From the IMG/VR virus record IMGVR_UViG_3300032296_003307, positions 62,001 to 126,000 of that record: a stretch of DNA of 64,000 nt. One strand, written 5' to 3'. Below, one piece after another: positions 51,638 to 59,602 of the stretch. The position numbers and the translations under genes are program-made. The notes under the pieces were generated by a model. The model searched no databases. It was not told the origin of the DNA and worked only from the letters and a program-made list of their open reading frames with translations. Source of the DNA: a virus. Within the stretch, counting starts at the first letter, position 1; the number at the start of each line of letters is the position of its first letter.

Positions 51638-51820
51638 ATGGACTTAGTACATAATTACGTTTTTTGGTACAATACGTATGACAACCTTTGGTATGCAATT
51701 CCAAGAGACCAATACACGAGTTTTTTCTCCGGACACCTACCTTATGAGGGAGTAATAAAATCAAATAAAATAGATACTTTAATACTAATAATCGAACATC
51801 CCGAACAATTAAATAAATAA
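51638..51820 (+). CDS. Small hypothetical protein, 60 aa
   Basis: MDLVHNYVFWYNTYDNLWYA: aromatic-rich start, then a short hydrophobic strand near the end. It lies 5 nt before the SGNH hydrolase gene. Function unknown. Confidence 0.55.
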   Translation: MDLVHNYVFWYNTYDNLWYAIPRDQYTSFFSGHLPYEGVIKSNKIDTLILIIEHPEQLNK

Positions 51821-51825
51821 AAAAT

Positions 51826-52515
51826 ATGAAATTCAAAGATTATGTTATGTTAATGGGTGCCAGTTTGGCACTAGGTTTTGTTTTAAGTTGGTCTATACCC
51901 TCATTTAAACCAAAAAGAGCAATCGATACACTAAAAACAGACACTACCCAAGTAGTGGTTAAAAAAGACACTACAGTCAATGTTAAAGATAAAACAGCCA
52001 TTTACATTGGAGATTCTCATACTGCCAACAATACTCAAGGTTGGCAAGTCCAACTATCAAAACTAGTGGGTTTTAAAATGACAAATGTTTCGGTTGGTGG
52101 AAAGATGACATACTGGATGTTGCAACAGGCCAAATTGCATTTGACTCCAAAATACGATTATTGTTTTATATATGGTGGGGCAAATGATATGTATTCGGTG
52201 GGTATTAAACCACAGACGGCAGTCGATAATATAAAGTCTATTGCGCGTATATGCAGGGAAAAAGAAATTGTATGTGTGGTGTTAACCGGGTTTGATGCTA
52301 AAACTTGTACCAAGTCCAATAACTTGGAATATCCGACAAGATATACAGAGTTTCAGAAATTGTTAATGAGTCAGGATATGGAAGGGGCTGTTGTTATAGA
52401 CACTAGAGTGGTGGATAGGAGAGACTGTTGGGACTATTTGTGTCATATGGCACCTAGTGGACATAAAAAGATTGCAGAAAAAATTGTGAAAGATTTGGCT
52501 TTGCAAAGGATTTGA
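51826..52515 (+). CDS. Membrane-anchored SGNH/GDSL hydrolase
   Basis: A 229-residue esterase-type enzyme. The N-terminal anchor or signal is YVMLMGASLALGFVLSWSI (6-24). Block I is YIGDSHT (Ser64), a Gly lies in VSVGGKM, Asn120 is in GGAND, and the C-terminal YLCHMAPSGHKK supplies the catalytic His. It may deacetylate a cell-surface or virion glycan, which would fit the sugar genes. The substrate is unknown. Confidence 0.8.
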   Translation: MKFKDYVMLMGASLALGFVLSWSIPSFKPKRAIDTLKTDTTQVVVKKDTTVNVKDKTAIYIGDSHTANNTQGWQVQLSKLVGFKMTNVSVGGKMTYWMLQQAKLHLTPKYDYCFIYGGANDMYSVGIKPQTAVDNIKSIARICREKEIVCVVLTGFDAKTCTKSNNLEYPTRYTEFQKLLMSQDMEGAVVIDTRVVDRRDCWDYLCHMAPSGHKKIAEKIVKDLALQRI

Positions 52516-52523
52516 CGTACATT
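52494..52523 (+). promoter_or_regulatory. Promoter TTTG-N20-TACATT
   Basis: TTTG at 52494-52497 and TACATT at 52518-52523, spacer 20 nt. It drives the small gene at 52541 and the secreted protein after it. Confidence 0.65.
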
Positions 52524-52540
52524 CACGGAAATAATAAGTT

Positions 52541-52702
52541 ATGTTTGCATTGTGGTTTAAGGGGAGTTTGGCTCTAATGTTGGGATTGAGTGTTGGGGGT
52601 GCTTTAAAAACCCGTAAGGAAATTAGAAAAGGGAATGTTCAATGGACAGCTTGGAAAGGCAAACATGATTCATTATATTTGGCTAAACAGAAAAATAAAT
52701 AA
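52541..52702 (+). CDS. Small membrane-associated protein, 53 aa
   Basis: MFALWFKGSLALMLGLSVGG forms one membrane segment, followed by a basic tail with Lys/Arg (KTRKEIRK). GTTATG start. It lies 4 nt before the secreted protein gene. Confidence 0.55.
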   Translation: MFALWFKGSLALMLGLSVGGALKTRKEIRKGNVQWTAWKGKHDSLYLAKQKNK

Positions 52703-52706
52703 ACAT

Positions 52707-53102
52707 ATGAAAAAATTAATATTTGCACTATTGCTGATTCCCTTTACCTCTAAAGCACAGGAGGTAAGACACTTTTGTAGTTATGATGCTGAAACTACAG
52801 CCAAACACATTATGATGCTTCACATTACTGATCATCTACATGATACAGTGGAGTTTTCTGTTGAGAAAAAAGGATACAAGTACAGTAAAAAGTACTTGAC
52901 ACCTGTTCAAGCAGAAAAGAAGTTGAAGAAAGTATTGAAAAAAGGTAAATCTGCTTATTCAAGTAGAACTAATGCTGGGTATGTGTTCAATATTGTGGTT
53001 GTGAGTTTGGCTGATGATACTGAAATATTGAATTTTGTTAAATTTGAGGTAGATCATTTTAGTCAGAAAATTATATCAATTGAAGTATCTAAAGGGCAAT
53101 GA
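52707..53102 (+). CDS. Secreted protein with signal peptide, 131 aa
   Basis: The ATG at 52707 gives a clean signal peptide, MKKLIFALLLIPFTSKAQ, with a Bacteroidota-style A-Q end; the upstream in-frame ATG at 52635 would bury it. The mature part is Lys-rich with an alpha/beta pattern. The start context (AAATAAACATATG) is shared with the lipoprotein gene at 53147. Possibly an envelope or superinfection-exclusion factor. Confidence 0.68.
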   Translation: MKKLIFALLLIPFTSKAQEVRHFCSYDAETTAKHIMMLHITDHLHDTVEFSVEKKGYKYSKKYLTPVQAEKKLKKVLKKGKSAYSSRTNAGYVFNIVVVSLADDTEILNFVKFEVDHFSQKIISIEVSKGQ

Positions 53103-53146
53103 TATTTATAGACACGACAATATTTGAAAATTAAATAAATAAACAT

Positions 53147-53875
53147 ATGAAAAAACTATTATTTGCTCTTACTCTTATTGGAATGATTTCCTTTATAGGT
53201 TGTAAAAAGGAACTTATTACTCCTGATCCCGAAGTTGTTGTTTTATTGATGGATGAAGAACCACAGGCCTTAGTTGATACATTAGGGGTTGTTTTTGATA
53301 ATCCTGTAACTACTGAGGTAACACCATTAACAGATGCTGTTATAATGGATTATCCATTATTTTTAGATTATGACCCATTTACAATGGTTGTTTCTAGAAC
53401 TAATAAGGGAATTGATTCTTGTGTTAGAGGTATTGAAACTACAAAAGCTGAAAAAGAATTACTTAATAAAGCGTTTTTAGCTAAATTAGAGTGTCAAAAA
53501 TACAATAAAGAAATCATTGCTAAAATTCATAGGGAAATTGAATCTTGGGCTAAAACTCAAAAAGAAAATTATTATAAAAATTGGTATTTGGTTGAAAAAG
53601 GAAAACTCGATGATTCATTGAAAAGAGGTTTATTGACTCAAACACAATATAAAGAAAAATTGGCTTCTTTGGATAGAACCTGGTCCAGCAAAATGTCTTA
53701 TTTAAATGGTCAAGTTAAAGAAAAAATTAAATTGAGTATTGAAAGAGCCGAAGCTAGTGGTAAAATAAAAGATTGTGAAAAAATCTATTTGAATAAAGTT
53801 TTAGATATTTTAGGTAAAACTAGATATAAAAAGTGGATTGAGTGTTATAAACACAATTATAAATCAAGAAAATAA
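53147..53875 (+). CDS. Predicted lipoprotein, 242 aa
   Basis: MKKLLFALTLIGMISFIGCK: signal peptide with lipobox SFIGC (Cys19). The mature protein starts with a Pro/Val-rich stretch and continues as a long helical, Lys/Glu-rich region. The leader resembles that of 52707. A strong terminator follows. Phage lipoproteins often block superinfection; that role is inference. Confidence 0.72.
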   Translation: MKKLLFALTLIGMISFIGCKKELITPDPEVVVLLMDEEPQALVDTLGVVFDNPVTTEVTPLTDAVIMDYPLFLDYDPFTMVVSRTNKGIDSCVRGIETTKAEKELLNKAFLAKLECQKYNKEIIAKIHREIESWAKTQKENYYKNWYLVEKGKLDDSLKRGLLTQTQYKEKLASLDRTWSSKMSYLNGQVKEKIKLSIERAEASGKIKDCEKIYLNKVLDILGKTRYKKWIECYKHNYKSRK

Positions 53876-53890
53876 AAAAAAAATTACAAG

Positions 53891-53916
53891 AGGGTTGGTT
53901 TTCCAACCCTTTTTTT
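53891..53916 (+). terminator. Intrinsic terminator, fused to a promoter
   Basis: AGGGTTGG-TTTT-CCAACCCT (53891-53910) followed by six T: 8-bp stem. Confidence 0.88.
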
Positions 53917-53923
53917 GTACATT
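53895..53923 (+). promoter_or_regulatory. Promoter with -33 box in the terminator stem
   Basis: TTG at 53895-53897 in the hairpin and TACATT at 53918-53923, spacer 20 nt. It drives 53940. Confidence 0.7.
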
Positions 53924-53939
53924 CACGTAAATAAAAGTT

Positions 53940-54362
53940 ATGAAAGTAGAATATAAAAATCGTTACAATGATGTTTTTACATTTAGTAAAACAGAAGATG
54001 GAAACATCTTATGGGAAGGTAATTTTGAGTATAGCAGAAGAGGTTGGCCAAATGTTTACACTGAGGCTTATAACCAGTATGTTTTAGATGGTGGTGATAT
54101 GGATCTTAAACAGTTTAAAAAAGAGGTTCACGAGGCTGTTTATGATGAAAATGGAAAATATTTACATATGAGTGAAACAAGCCAAAAGTATTGTAAATTA
54201 GTTTATTCAGATTTAAATACAATTGATTTTGCGGATCCATCAGGTGGTCCATATATATCTTCAAATATGGATATGGGAAGATTTGATGAGGAATTTAAAG
54301 GAATGATTGTTGAAAAATTTGAACGAGTAGAAACAGGATATAAAATAATAATTAAAAAATAA
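53940..54362 (+). CDS. Hypothetical protein, 140 aa
   Basis: A beta-rich protein (MKVEYKNRYNDVFTFSKTED; later WEGNFEYSRRGWPNVYTEAY). GTTATG start. A structured RNA candidate follows 12 nt after its stop. Function unknown. Confidence 0.62.
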   Translation: MKVEYKNRYNDVFTFSKTEDGNILWEGNFEYSRRGWPNVYTEAYNQYVLDGGDMDLKQFKKEVHEAVYDENGKYLHMSETSQKYCKLVYSDLNTIDFADPSGGPYISSNMDMGRFDEEFKGMIVEKFERVETGYKIIIKK

Positions 54363-54374
54363 TTTTTGCAATAT

Positions 54375-54478
54375 TTATTACCGAATGCCGAGTCGCAGCG
54401 GTAATAGTATTGAAAATAAACCAAAATACCCAAGCATGAGTAGGGAACTGCGACCCCGAAAGTGCTTGGGTTTTTTAT
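54375..54478 (+). ncRNA. Candidate structured RNA: two hairpins with complementary loops
   Basis: Hairpin A pairs ATTACCG (54377-54383) with CGGTAAT (54399-54405). Hairpin B pairs ACCCAAGCA (54428-54436) with TGCTTGGGT (54463-54471), has an inner GGG/CCC stem, and is followed by a T-rich tail. The loop of A holds GTCGCAG (54392-54398), fully complementary to CTGCGAC (54448-54454) in the loop of B, allowing a 7-bp kissing interaction. Hairpin B also works as a terminator. It lies just before an HNH gene. It could be a regulatory element or a small RNA; I do not recognise a known class. Confidence 0.6.
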
Positions 54479-54481
54479 TTT

Positions 54482-55123
54482 ATGAAAAAATGTACAAAAT
54501 GTAAAGAAGAAAAACAATTAACTGAGTTTAATAAAGCTAAAAATCAAAGAAATGGATTAAGTCCATGGTGTAAAGAATGTATTAATCAAAATGGTAAAGA
54601 TTGGTATCTCAAAAATAAAGAAAAACACATGGTGTATGTTCTTGAATATAGAAAAAAATGGGATAAAGAAAATAAAGAACATATTAAGAGTTATGGGAAA
54701 GAATATAGGCAAAATAATAAAGACAAAATTAGACAAAGAGAAAAACTATATAGAGAAAAAAACAACCATGTCTCCAGATGGAGAGATATTCTTAAAAGTA
54801 CTTTAAAAAGATTTCATAGAGGAAAAACAGCCTCAACCCAAACTTTATTAGGTTATTCAGCCCAAGAATTAAAAGAACATTTAGATAAATTAGGAATGAA
54901 TTGGGATACTGATCATATTGATCATATAATACCTTTGAGTTGGTTTAAGAAAAGCACCCCCATTCATGTTGTAAATGACTTAAGAAATCTTCAACCATTA
55001 TTTTCAGAAGAAAATCTAAAAAAGCATAATAAGTTTGGAGATTTAAAAGATATTTCGTATATTAATGATGTAAAAAAATATATAAAAAAAGATAAATTAA
55101 AGTTATGTTTACCTATCATTTAA
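54482..55123 (+). CDS. HNH homing-type endonuclease with zinc finger
   Basis: A 213-residue protein of the same type as 13756. The N-terminal zinc finger is CTKCKEEKQLTEF...CKEC (4-32); a long basic helical part follows; the HNH core is DHIDHIIPLSWF...NDLRNLQPLFSEEN (about 141-177). It directly follows the structured RNA and overlaps the next gene by 19 nt. Confidence 0.87.
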   Translation: MKKCTKCKEEKQLTEFNKAKNQRNGLSPWCKECINQNGKDWYLKNKEKHMVYVLEYRKKWDKENKEHIKSYGKEYRQNNKDKIRQREKLYREKNNHVSRWRDILKSTLKRFHRGKTASTQTLLGYSAQELKEHLDKLGMNWDTDHIDHIIPLSWFKKSTPIHVVNDLRNLQPLFSEENLKKHNKFGDLKDISYINDVKKYIKKDKLKLCLPII

Positions 55124-55461
55124 GCGAAACTGAATATTTGGTTTTTAAAACCTACAACAATCATTTTGAGCTATTTTCAGGACACGAAGGTGGTGCTGAG
55201 TTAAAGAAAATTGCTAACTATCAAGGTGGTAAATGGTTTTTTGATTCATATGATCAACAAAAGTTGTTTTGGTTTTTATTTAATTTGTTTAAAATGGATT
55301 TTGGAAAAGCATTAAAAAAGTTTTCTAGATCATTGAATGAAAAACCTAAAACATATGTTTTTACTTGTGCTAAACGTAGGTTTGATATTAAAGTACAAAA
55401 GATGAAACGTGGTTGGAGTAATTTGTTTTACGGATTTTATGAAGGGAATAGACGTGGCTAA
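55105..55461 (+). CDS. Hypothetical protein, 118 aa
   Basis: An aromatic-rich basic protein (MFTYHLSETEYLVFKTYNNH). GTTATG start inside the end of the HNH gene. Function unknown. Confidence 0.58.
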   Translation: MFTYHLSETEYLVFKTYNNHFELFSGHEGGAELKKIANYQGGKWFFDSYDQQKLFWFLFNLFKMDFGKALKKFSRSLNEKPKTYVFTCAKRRFDIKVQKMKRGWSNLFYGFYEGNRRG

Positions 55462-55702
55462 ACCTATTTTTATTATCAGATTTCCTTATGTTAAAGAACA
55501 ACATATAGTAGATAAGTACTTAAAAATGTATAAGGAACTTGGTGAGCAAATGACTGATTATCACGTACTATGTCCTATGGACAATAGTGTTGAAAGAGTT
55601 GAATTTGAATGTTACAATGCTATCAATGCAACCGATGTTGAAATTGAAGAATTGAAGCAAATAATACTTGAAAAAATTAAAACAATAGAAAGTTATGAAT
55701 AA
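55454..55702 (+). CDS. Hypothetical protein, 82 aa, GTG start
   Basis: The GTG at 55454 gives MAKPIFIIRFPYVKEQHIVD; the ATG at 55409 would overlap the previous gene by 53 nt. It ends KTIESYE, a product of the repeated junction module shared with the next gene. Confidence 0.55.
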   Translation: MAKPIFIIRFPYVKEQHIVDKYLKMYKELGEQMTDYHVLCPMDNSVERVEFECYNAINATDVEIEELKQIILEKIKTIESYE

Positions 55703-56081
55703 AGAACAACAAGAATTATTGGATGATGTCTATAAAAATTGGTTTGAAAAAGGTAGAACTGAATTTGAAGAGTTTGCTGATCCTATGTTTATGAGTGAAG
55801 ATGCTTTAGGGGAGGAAAAATTTCATAAAATTTCTAAAGAATGGTTTATTGAACAAATCAAAACCGATACAGAGTTCTCTGAAAAGTGGGGATTAAAGAT
55901 TGAAGAACGAGAGTTGTTTAGATTAGAACGAATAAATATTGCTATTGAGAAAAAATTAACTCATAAAACTGCACACTTAACAAAAGACTTTGATTATCAG
56001 AAATGGTGCGATGAACATAATATCCCAACCAAACTAATTACAGTAACATACAACAATAAAACAATAGAAAGTTATGAATAA
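55695..56081 (+). CDS. Hypothetical acidic protein, 128 aa
   Basis: MNKEQQELLDDVYKNWFEKG: charged and helical, ends NKTIESYE like the preceding protein. It overlaps both neighbours by 8 nt. Function unknown. Confidence 0.6.
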   Translation: MNKEQQELLDDVYKNWFEKGRTEFEEFADPMFMSEDALGEEKFHKISKEWFIEQIKTDTEFSEKWGLKIEERELFRLERINIAIEKKLTHKTAHLTKDFDYQKWCDEHNIPTKLITVTYNNKTIESYE

Positions 56082-56232
56082 AGAAACTATAGTAATATCT
56101 ATTAACTTTACGGTTAAAGAATTCAACGAACATTATTGTATATTACAATATGATGATGAGAGAACTTTAAAATTATATTCCTTTGATAAGGAATACAAAA
56201 CAATTAAAGAATATTATGAACAATATAGATAA
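56074..56232 (+). CDS. Small hypothetical protein, 52 aa
   Basis: MNKETIVISINFTVKEFNEH: mixed strand/helix protein starting in the repeated junction module. It overlaps the next gene by 17 nt. Confidence 0.5.
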   Translation: MNKETIVISINFTVKEFNEHYCILQYDDERTLKLYSFDKEYKTIKEYYEQYR

Positions 56233-56431
56233 ACTAATAGAACAAGGAGCTGAATTAGCACGTAAACATGAAGAACTACGTGATGAAATTCTAAATAATC
56301 CTGATATGCCACAGGAGTTAAAAGATATTATCAATAAAAGTAGAATACCTGATGATAAGATAGTTGATTTAACTAGTGGTAAAAAAATAAAATATATTAA
56401 TCCTGATACATTTGAAATTGAATATGAATAA
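56216..56431 (+). CDS. Small acidic protein, 71 aa
   Basis: The ATG at 56216 (MNNIDKLIEQGAELARKHEE) is chosen over 56183; MNNIDK is a start shared with the thyA fragment at 56632. Helical and acidic. Function unknown. Confidence 0.53.
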   Translation: MNNIDKLIEQGAELARKHEELRDEILNNPDMPQELKDIINKSRIPDDKIVDLTSGKKIKYINPDTFEIEYE

Positions 56432-56645
56432 TCTAGACAAAAAATACATTATTGATGGTATTACTATCGATAAAACAAAAGAGGGGTATAGAGTTTTTAC
56501 AATACCAACCCAACATTTTGATATTGTTAATTTAGATGAACTAACTAACGATAGATTTGATTTGGAAATTAAAAGACAGGAACAATATAAAAAAGATAGT
56601 TCCGAATTAATTAACTTATGGTTAAATGAAAATGAACAACATTGA
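56424..56645 (+). CDS. Small hypothetical protein, 73 aa
   Basis: MNNLDKKYIIDGITIDKTKE: start at 56424 overlaps the previous gene by 8 nt. Its end overlaps the thyA fragment. Function unknown. Confidence 0.53.
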   Translation: MNNLDKKYIIDGITIDKTKEGYRVFTIPTQHFDIVNLDELTNDRFDLEIKRQEQYKKDSSELINLWLNENEQH

Positions 56646-56709
56646 TAAACAATACCAACAACTACTCAAAGACATTATTGAGTATGGTGTAGAAAAACAA
56701 GACAATTGA
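56632..56709 (+). pseudogene. Truncated 5' copy of thymidylate synthase
   Basis: A 25-codon frame, MNNIDKQYQQLLKDIIEYGV then EKQDN-stop, almost identical to the first residues of ThyA (NNNIDKQYQQLLKDIIEYGV). The DNA match to 56863-56938 covers about 75 nt, broken by a 3-nt gap and a few substitutions. A small gene (56715) lies between the copies. Confidence 0.8.
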
Positions 56710-56714
56710 AAGTT

Positions 56715-56873
56715 ATGAATAAAGAAAGAAGAATAATTAAAGTACCTATACCAAAAGAAATTTGGGATGCTGACATGTCAATATGGAATGTACTCTTTGG
56801 AAGAAGATATATTATGAGAGCTTGGATGAATAGTATAAAAGATGTAATTAACCAAATGAGTGATGAACAATAA
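56715..56873 (+). CDS. Small hypothetical protein inserted before thyA, 52 aa
   Basis: MNKERRIIKVPIPKEIWDAD, then a basic aromatic segment and a helical end. It starts in the repeated junction module, overlaps the thyA start by 14 nt, and lies between the truncated and full thyA copies. Function unknown. Confidence 0.53.
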   Translation: MNKERRIIKVPIPKEIWDADMSIWNVLFGRRYIMRAWMNSIKDVINQMSDEQ

Positions 56874-58014
56874 CATTGACAAACAATACCAGCAACTACT
56901 CAAAGACATTATTGAGTATGGTGTAGAAAAACAAGACAGGACAGGAACTGGAACTAAAAGTATATTTGGTTATACCATCCGTCATAATATGAGAGATGGT
57001 TTTCCTCTTTTAACAACTAAAAAACTTCATTGGCCTTCTATAGTAAGTGAGCTTTTATGGTTTCTGCAAGGCAGAACTGACTTGAGATGGTTATTGGAAC
57101 AAGGGAATACGATTTGGGTTGGTGATTGTTATGAGAACTATTTGAATGTAGTTATGTATGAAAAACCTGATTATCTTCATGAAAAACACGGGCATCTTAA
57201 AATGAGTGTGAAAAAAGAAGATGATAATTATTTACCACTTACACAGGAGGAATTTATTAACAGAATTAAAACTGATGATAAATTTAGACATTGGGGTGAA
57301 TTAGGTCCAATTTATGGTAAACAATGGAGGGATTGGGGTGGTAGAAAGACAGATGGGTTTATTGAGTTTGAAAGTAATGGATATAGTGACCATATTAAAG
57401 GTAAAGACCAAATCCAAAATCTAATCAACGACCTTAAAACAAATCCAGACTCAAGACGATTAATGGTTAATGCTTGGAATGTTGGTGAATTAGACCAAAT
57501 GGTTCTTCCACCTTGTCATTATGGATTTCAAGTTTATACAAGAGAGCTAAGTTTAAAAGAGAGAAGACTGTTAGTTACACAAGAAATGTTCAACCAAATT
57601 TACAATGGTGGAGGTCCAGAAAGCTTATCTCATAAAGAAATAGATAAGTGGAACGTACCAACTAGAGCAATCTCTTTAATGTGGAATCAACGTTCAGTAG
57701 ATGTAGGTTTAGGTCTCCCATTCAACATAGCATCTTACGGACTATTACTTGAAATTATTGCCAAAATTACAAATATGGTTCCTGATGAATTGATTGGAAA
57801 CTTGGGTGATACACACCTTTATTTAAACCACATTGAACCAATTAAGGAACAATTAACAAGAGAACCATTTGAATTACCTAAATTGGTTCATATGAAAACA
57901 GATGAGTTTTGGAAAGAATTTAACATAAGTTTAATTGGACATTTGGACCCTAAAGATTTCACATTAGAAAACTATCAATCACACCCAACAATTAAATTAC
58001 CATTAAGTAACTAA
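56860..58014 (+). CDS. thyA: Thymidylate synthase
   Basis: A 384-residue ThyA, longer than E. coli (264) because of insertions (about 95-140 and 225-265). Conserved parts are QDRTGTGT, the catalytic Cys219 in PPCHYGFQ, RSVDVGLGLPFNIASY and GDTHLYLNH. It methylates dUMP to dTMP and would use the product of the dCTP deaminase/dUTPase-like enzyme. The ATG at 56863 is an alternative start and matches the truncated copy better. Confidence 0.93.
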   Translation: MMNNNIDKQYQQLLKDIIEYGVEKQDRTGTGTKSIFGYTIRHNMRDGFPLLTTKKLHWPSIVSELLWFLQGRTDLRWLLEQGNTIWVGDCYENYLNVVMYEKPDYLHEKHGHLKMSVKKEDDNYLPLTQEEFINRIKTDDKFRHWGELGPIYGKQWRDWGGRKTDGFIEFESNGYSDHIKGKDQIQNLINDLKTNPDSRRLMVNAWNVGELDQMVLPPCHYGFQVYTRELSLKERRLLVTQEMFNQIYNGGGPESLSHKEIDKWNVPTRAISLMWNQRSVDVGLGLPFNIASYGLLLEIIAKITNMVPDELIGNLGDTHLYLNHIEPIKEQLTREPFELPKLVHMKTDEFWKEFNISLIGHLDPKDFTLENYQSHPTIKLPLSN

Positions 58015-58850
58015 TGTCTTACATCTATAATATATTCAAAAAATATAAGTGTTCACTTTTAATGATATATCTTTTTGTGTTCATAGCACAAATTGAATAT
58101 CTTATTGAACCCTATGTTTTGGGTAAAATGATAGATGGACTATTGATTGGTGAGTACTATTGGTTAATGATATTTTTTATTACATCCATGGTTGCAAATG
58201 TTTTTATGTATAAAAGAATGGTTTTGGATACAAAAATATACACAACAATTTATAATGATATTGTTTTTGAATATCTTAAAAATGATAAAACATCCGAACC
58301 ATCAGCCAAAATAGCAAGGACAGAAATGGCTAACAATATAATTAACTTCTTAGAAAACGATTTACAGTATTACATTATGGCAATTATGTCCTTGATTGGT
58401 ACGTTATTTTTTGTATTTTTACAGGACTATATTACAGGATTTGTGGTTGCGTTGTGTTTGATTCCTGTATTATACATTATTAAGAAACTTTACAAAAAAA
58501 TCGCACAAGGAACTAAAGTGGCATTTAACCAATACGAAAAGAAGATAGGTACCATGAACGAAGGTAATGATAAAAATATTAACAGTTTTTTTGAAAGAAG
58601 AAGAAAAATCTTTATTCACCTATCAACCCTACAAGGTAAAAATTGGTTCTCACTTAATTCAGTTAAAACCTTGTTTTTAGTTATCGCTTTAGTTGTATTT
58701 ACAAGTAGACACACTAATATATCTCAAGGACAAGCCGTAACAATATACACATACATAAATCAGTTTTTAATATCATTAATGTCAATACCAATTGGAGTTG
58801 AAACATTTACTAGAATTAAAGATGTGATACACAGAATAAAAACAACATAA
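58014..58850 (+). CDS. ABC-exporter-type transmembrane domain without ATPase
   Basis: A 278-residue membrane protein with about five to six hydrophobic segments and the layout of an ABC exporter membrane domain (IEPYVLGKMIDGLLIGEYYW near the start; long helices, then MNEGNDKNINSFFERRRK). No nucleotide-binding domain follows, here or in the next gene. It may modify a host transporter or act alone. Unusual for a phage. Confidence 0.7.
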   Translation: MSYIYNIFKKYKCSLLMIYLFVFIAQIEYLIEPYVLGKMIDGLLIGEYYWLMIFFITSMVANVFMYKRMVLDTKIYTTIYNDIVFEYLKNDKTSEPSAKIARTEMANNIINFLENDLQYYIMAIMSLIGTLFFVFLQDYITGFVVALCLIPVLYIIKKLYKKIAQGTKVAFNQYEKKIGTMNEGNDKNINSFFERRRKIFIHLSTLQGKNWFSLNSVKTLFLVIALVVFTSRHTNISQGQAVTIYTYINQFLISLMSIPIGVETFTRIKDVIHRIKTT

Positions 58851-58851
58851 A

Positions 58852-59046
58852 GTGGCAACATTAAAAACACAATATAACCTTTTTATTAAAAAACATCCTG
58901 ATAAATCACATTGGACGTATCAAATGTGGTTAGATTGGTGGAGTAATGAAGTAACTGAAGCAATAAAGAACGGATTTGAGCCTACGATATCAGATGATTT
59001 TCAAATAGGACCTGACGGAGCATATGAACACACAGAAGAAAACTAA
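58852..59046 (+). CDS. Small hypothetical protein, 64 aa, GTG start
   Basis: MATLKTQYNLFIKKHPDKSH followed by a Trp-rich stretch (WTYQMWLDWWSNEV) and an acidic end. It starts 1 nt after the membrane gene. Function unknown. Confidence 0.58.
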   Translation: MATLKTQYNLFIKKHPDKSHWTYQMWLDWWSNEVTEAIKNGFEPTISDDFQIGPDGAYEHTEEN

Positions 59047-59053
59047 ATAAAAT

Positions 59054-59602
59054 ATGAAAGTAGAAACAACACCAATTAAAGACCTTTTGGTAATCACACC
59101 AAAGGTGTATGAAGACGACAGAGGATATTTCTTAGAGTCATTTAACTCAAGAGCATTTCGAGATGCCGGACTATATTACAATTTTGTTCAAGACAATCAA
59201 TCCGTAAGTCTAAAAAACGTAATTAGAGGGTTACATTTTCAAAAAAGTGTACCTCAGGCTAAATTAGTCAGGGTAATTGCCGGTGCAATTTGGGATGTGG
59301 CGGTAGATTTAAGAAAAGGTAGTAAGACCTATGGACAATGGTTCGGTATTGAACTTAATGAAGATAATTTCAAACAACTATTAGTACCAAGAGGATTTGC
59401 ACACGGTTTCTCAGTACTATCGGATGTTGCCGTTGTAAGCTATAAATGTGATGAGATATATATGTTGTCCGCTAGTGGAGGAATTATTTATTCAGACCCA
59501 ACCTTGAAAATAGATTGGAAGATAACAGAAAAACCAATAGTCTCAGATAAAGACGGTGAATTACCTAAATATGAGGATATAATAAAGGAACTTAACTTTT
59601 AG
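59054..59602 (+). CDS. rfbC: dTDP-4-dehydrorhamnose 3,5-epimerase (RmlC/RfbC)
   Basis: A 182-residue RmlC-type cupin: DDRGYFLESFNSRAF, then NVIRGLHFQ with the catalytic His, AKLVRVIAGAIWDVAVDLRK and VPRGFAHGFSVLSD. It makes the precursor of dTDP-rhamnose. It is separate from the main sugar island, with RmlA, B and D not seen here, so it may borrow host enzymes. Codon use (more GCG and CCG) differs from the left part of the window. Confidence 0.9.
   Translation: MKVETTPIKDLLVITPKVYEDDRGYFLESFNSRAFRDAGLYYNFVQDNQSVSLKNVIRGLHFQKSVPQAKLVRVIAGAIWDVAVDLRKGSKTYGQWFGIELNEDNFKQLLVPRGFAHGFSVLSDVAVVSYKCDEIYMLSASGGIIYSDPTLKIDWKITEKPIVSDKDGELPKYEDIIKELNF

Larger units (their letters stand above)
55679..56726 (+). 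repeat. Repeated gene-junction module (three copies)
   Basis: AAAACAATAGAAAGTTATGA plus ATAAAGAA occurs at 55679-55706 and 56058-56085, and a variant at 56703-56726. Each copy ends one gene (KTIESYE in two cases) and starts the next (MNKE). Such copies could allow recombination of whole small genes. Confidence 0.7.

Noticed and set aside
54375-54478. Hammerhead ribozyme or group I intron at the structured RNA
   Set aside because: The hammerhead core CUGANGA is absent, and the strands before and after the GAAA pair with each other, which does not fit that fold. No group I P/Q/R/S elements or split gene were found.
54375-55123. IscB/OMEGA-type RNA-guided system (RNA next to an HNH protein)
   Set aside because: The HNH protein is only 213 residues with an N-terminal zinc finger and no RuvC parts, and matches ordinary homing enzymes such as 13756.
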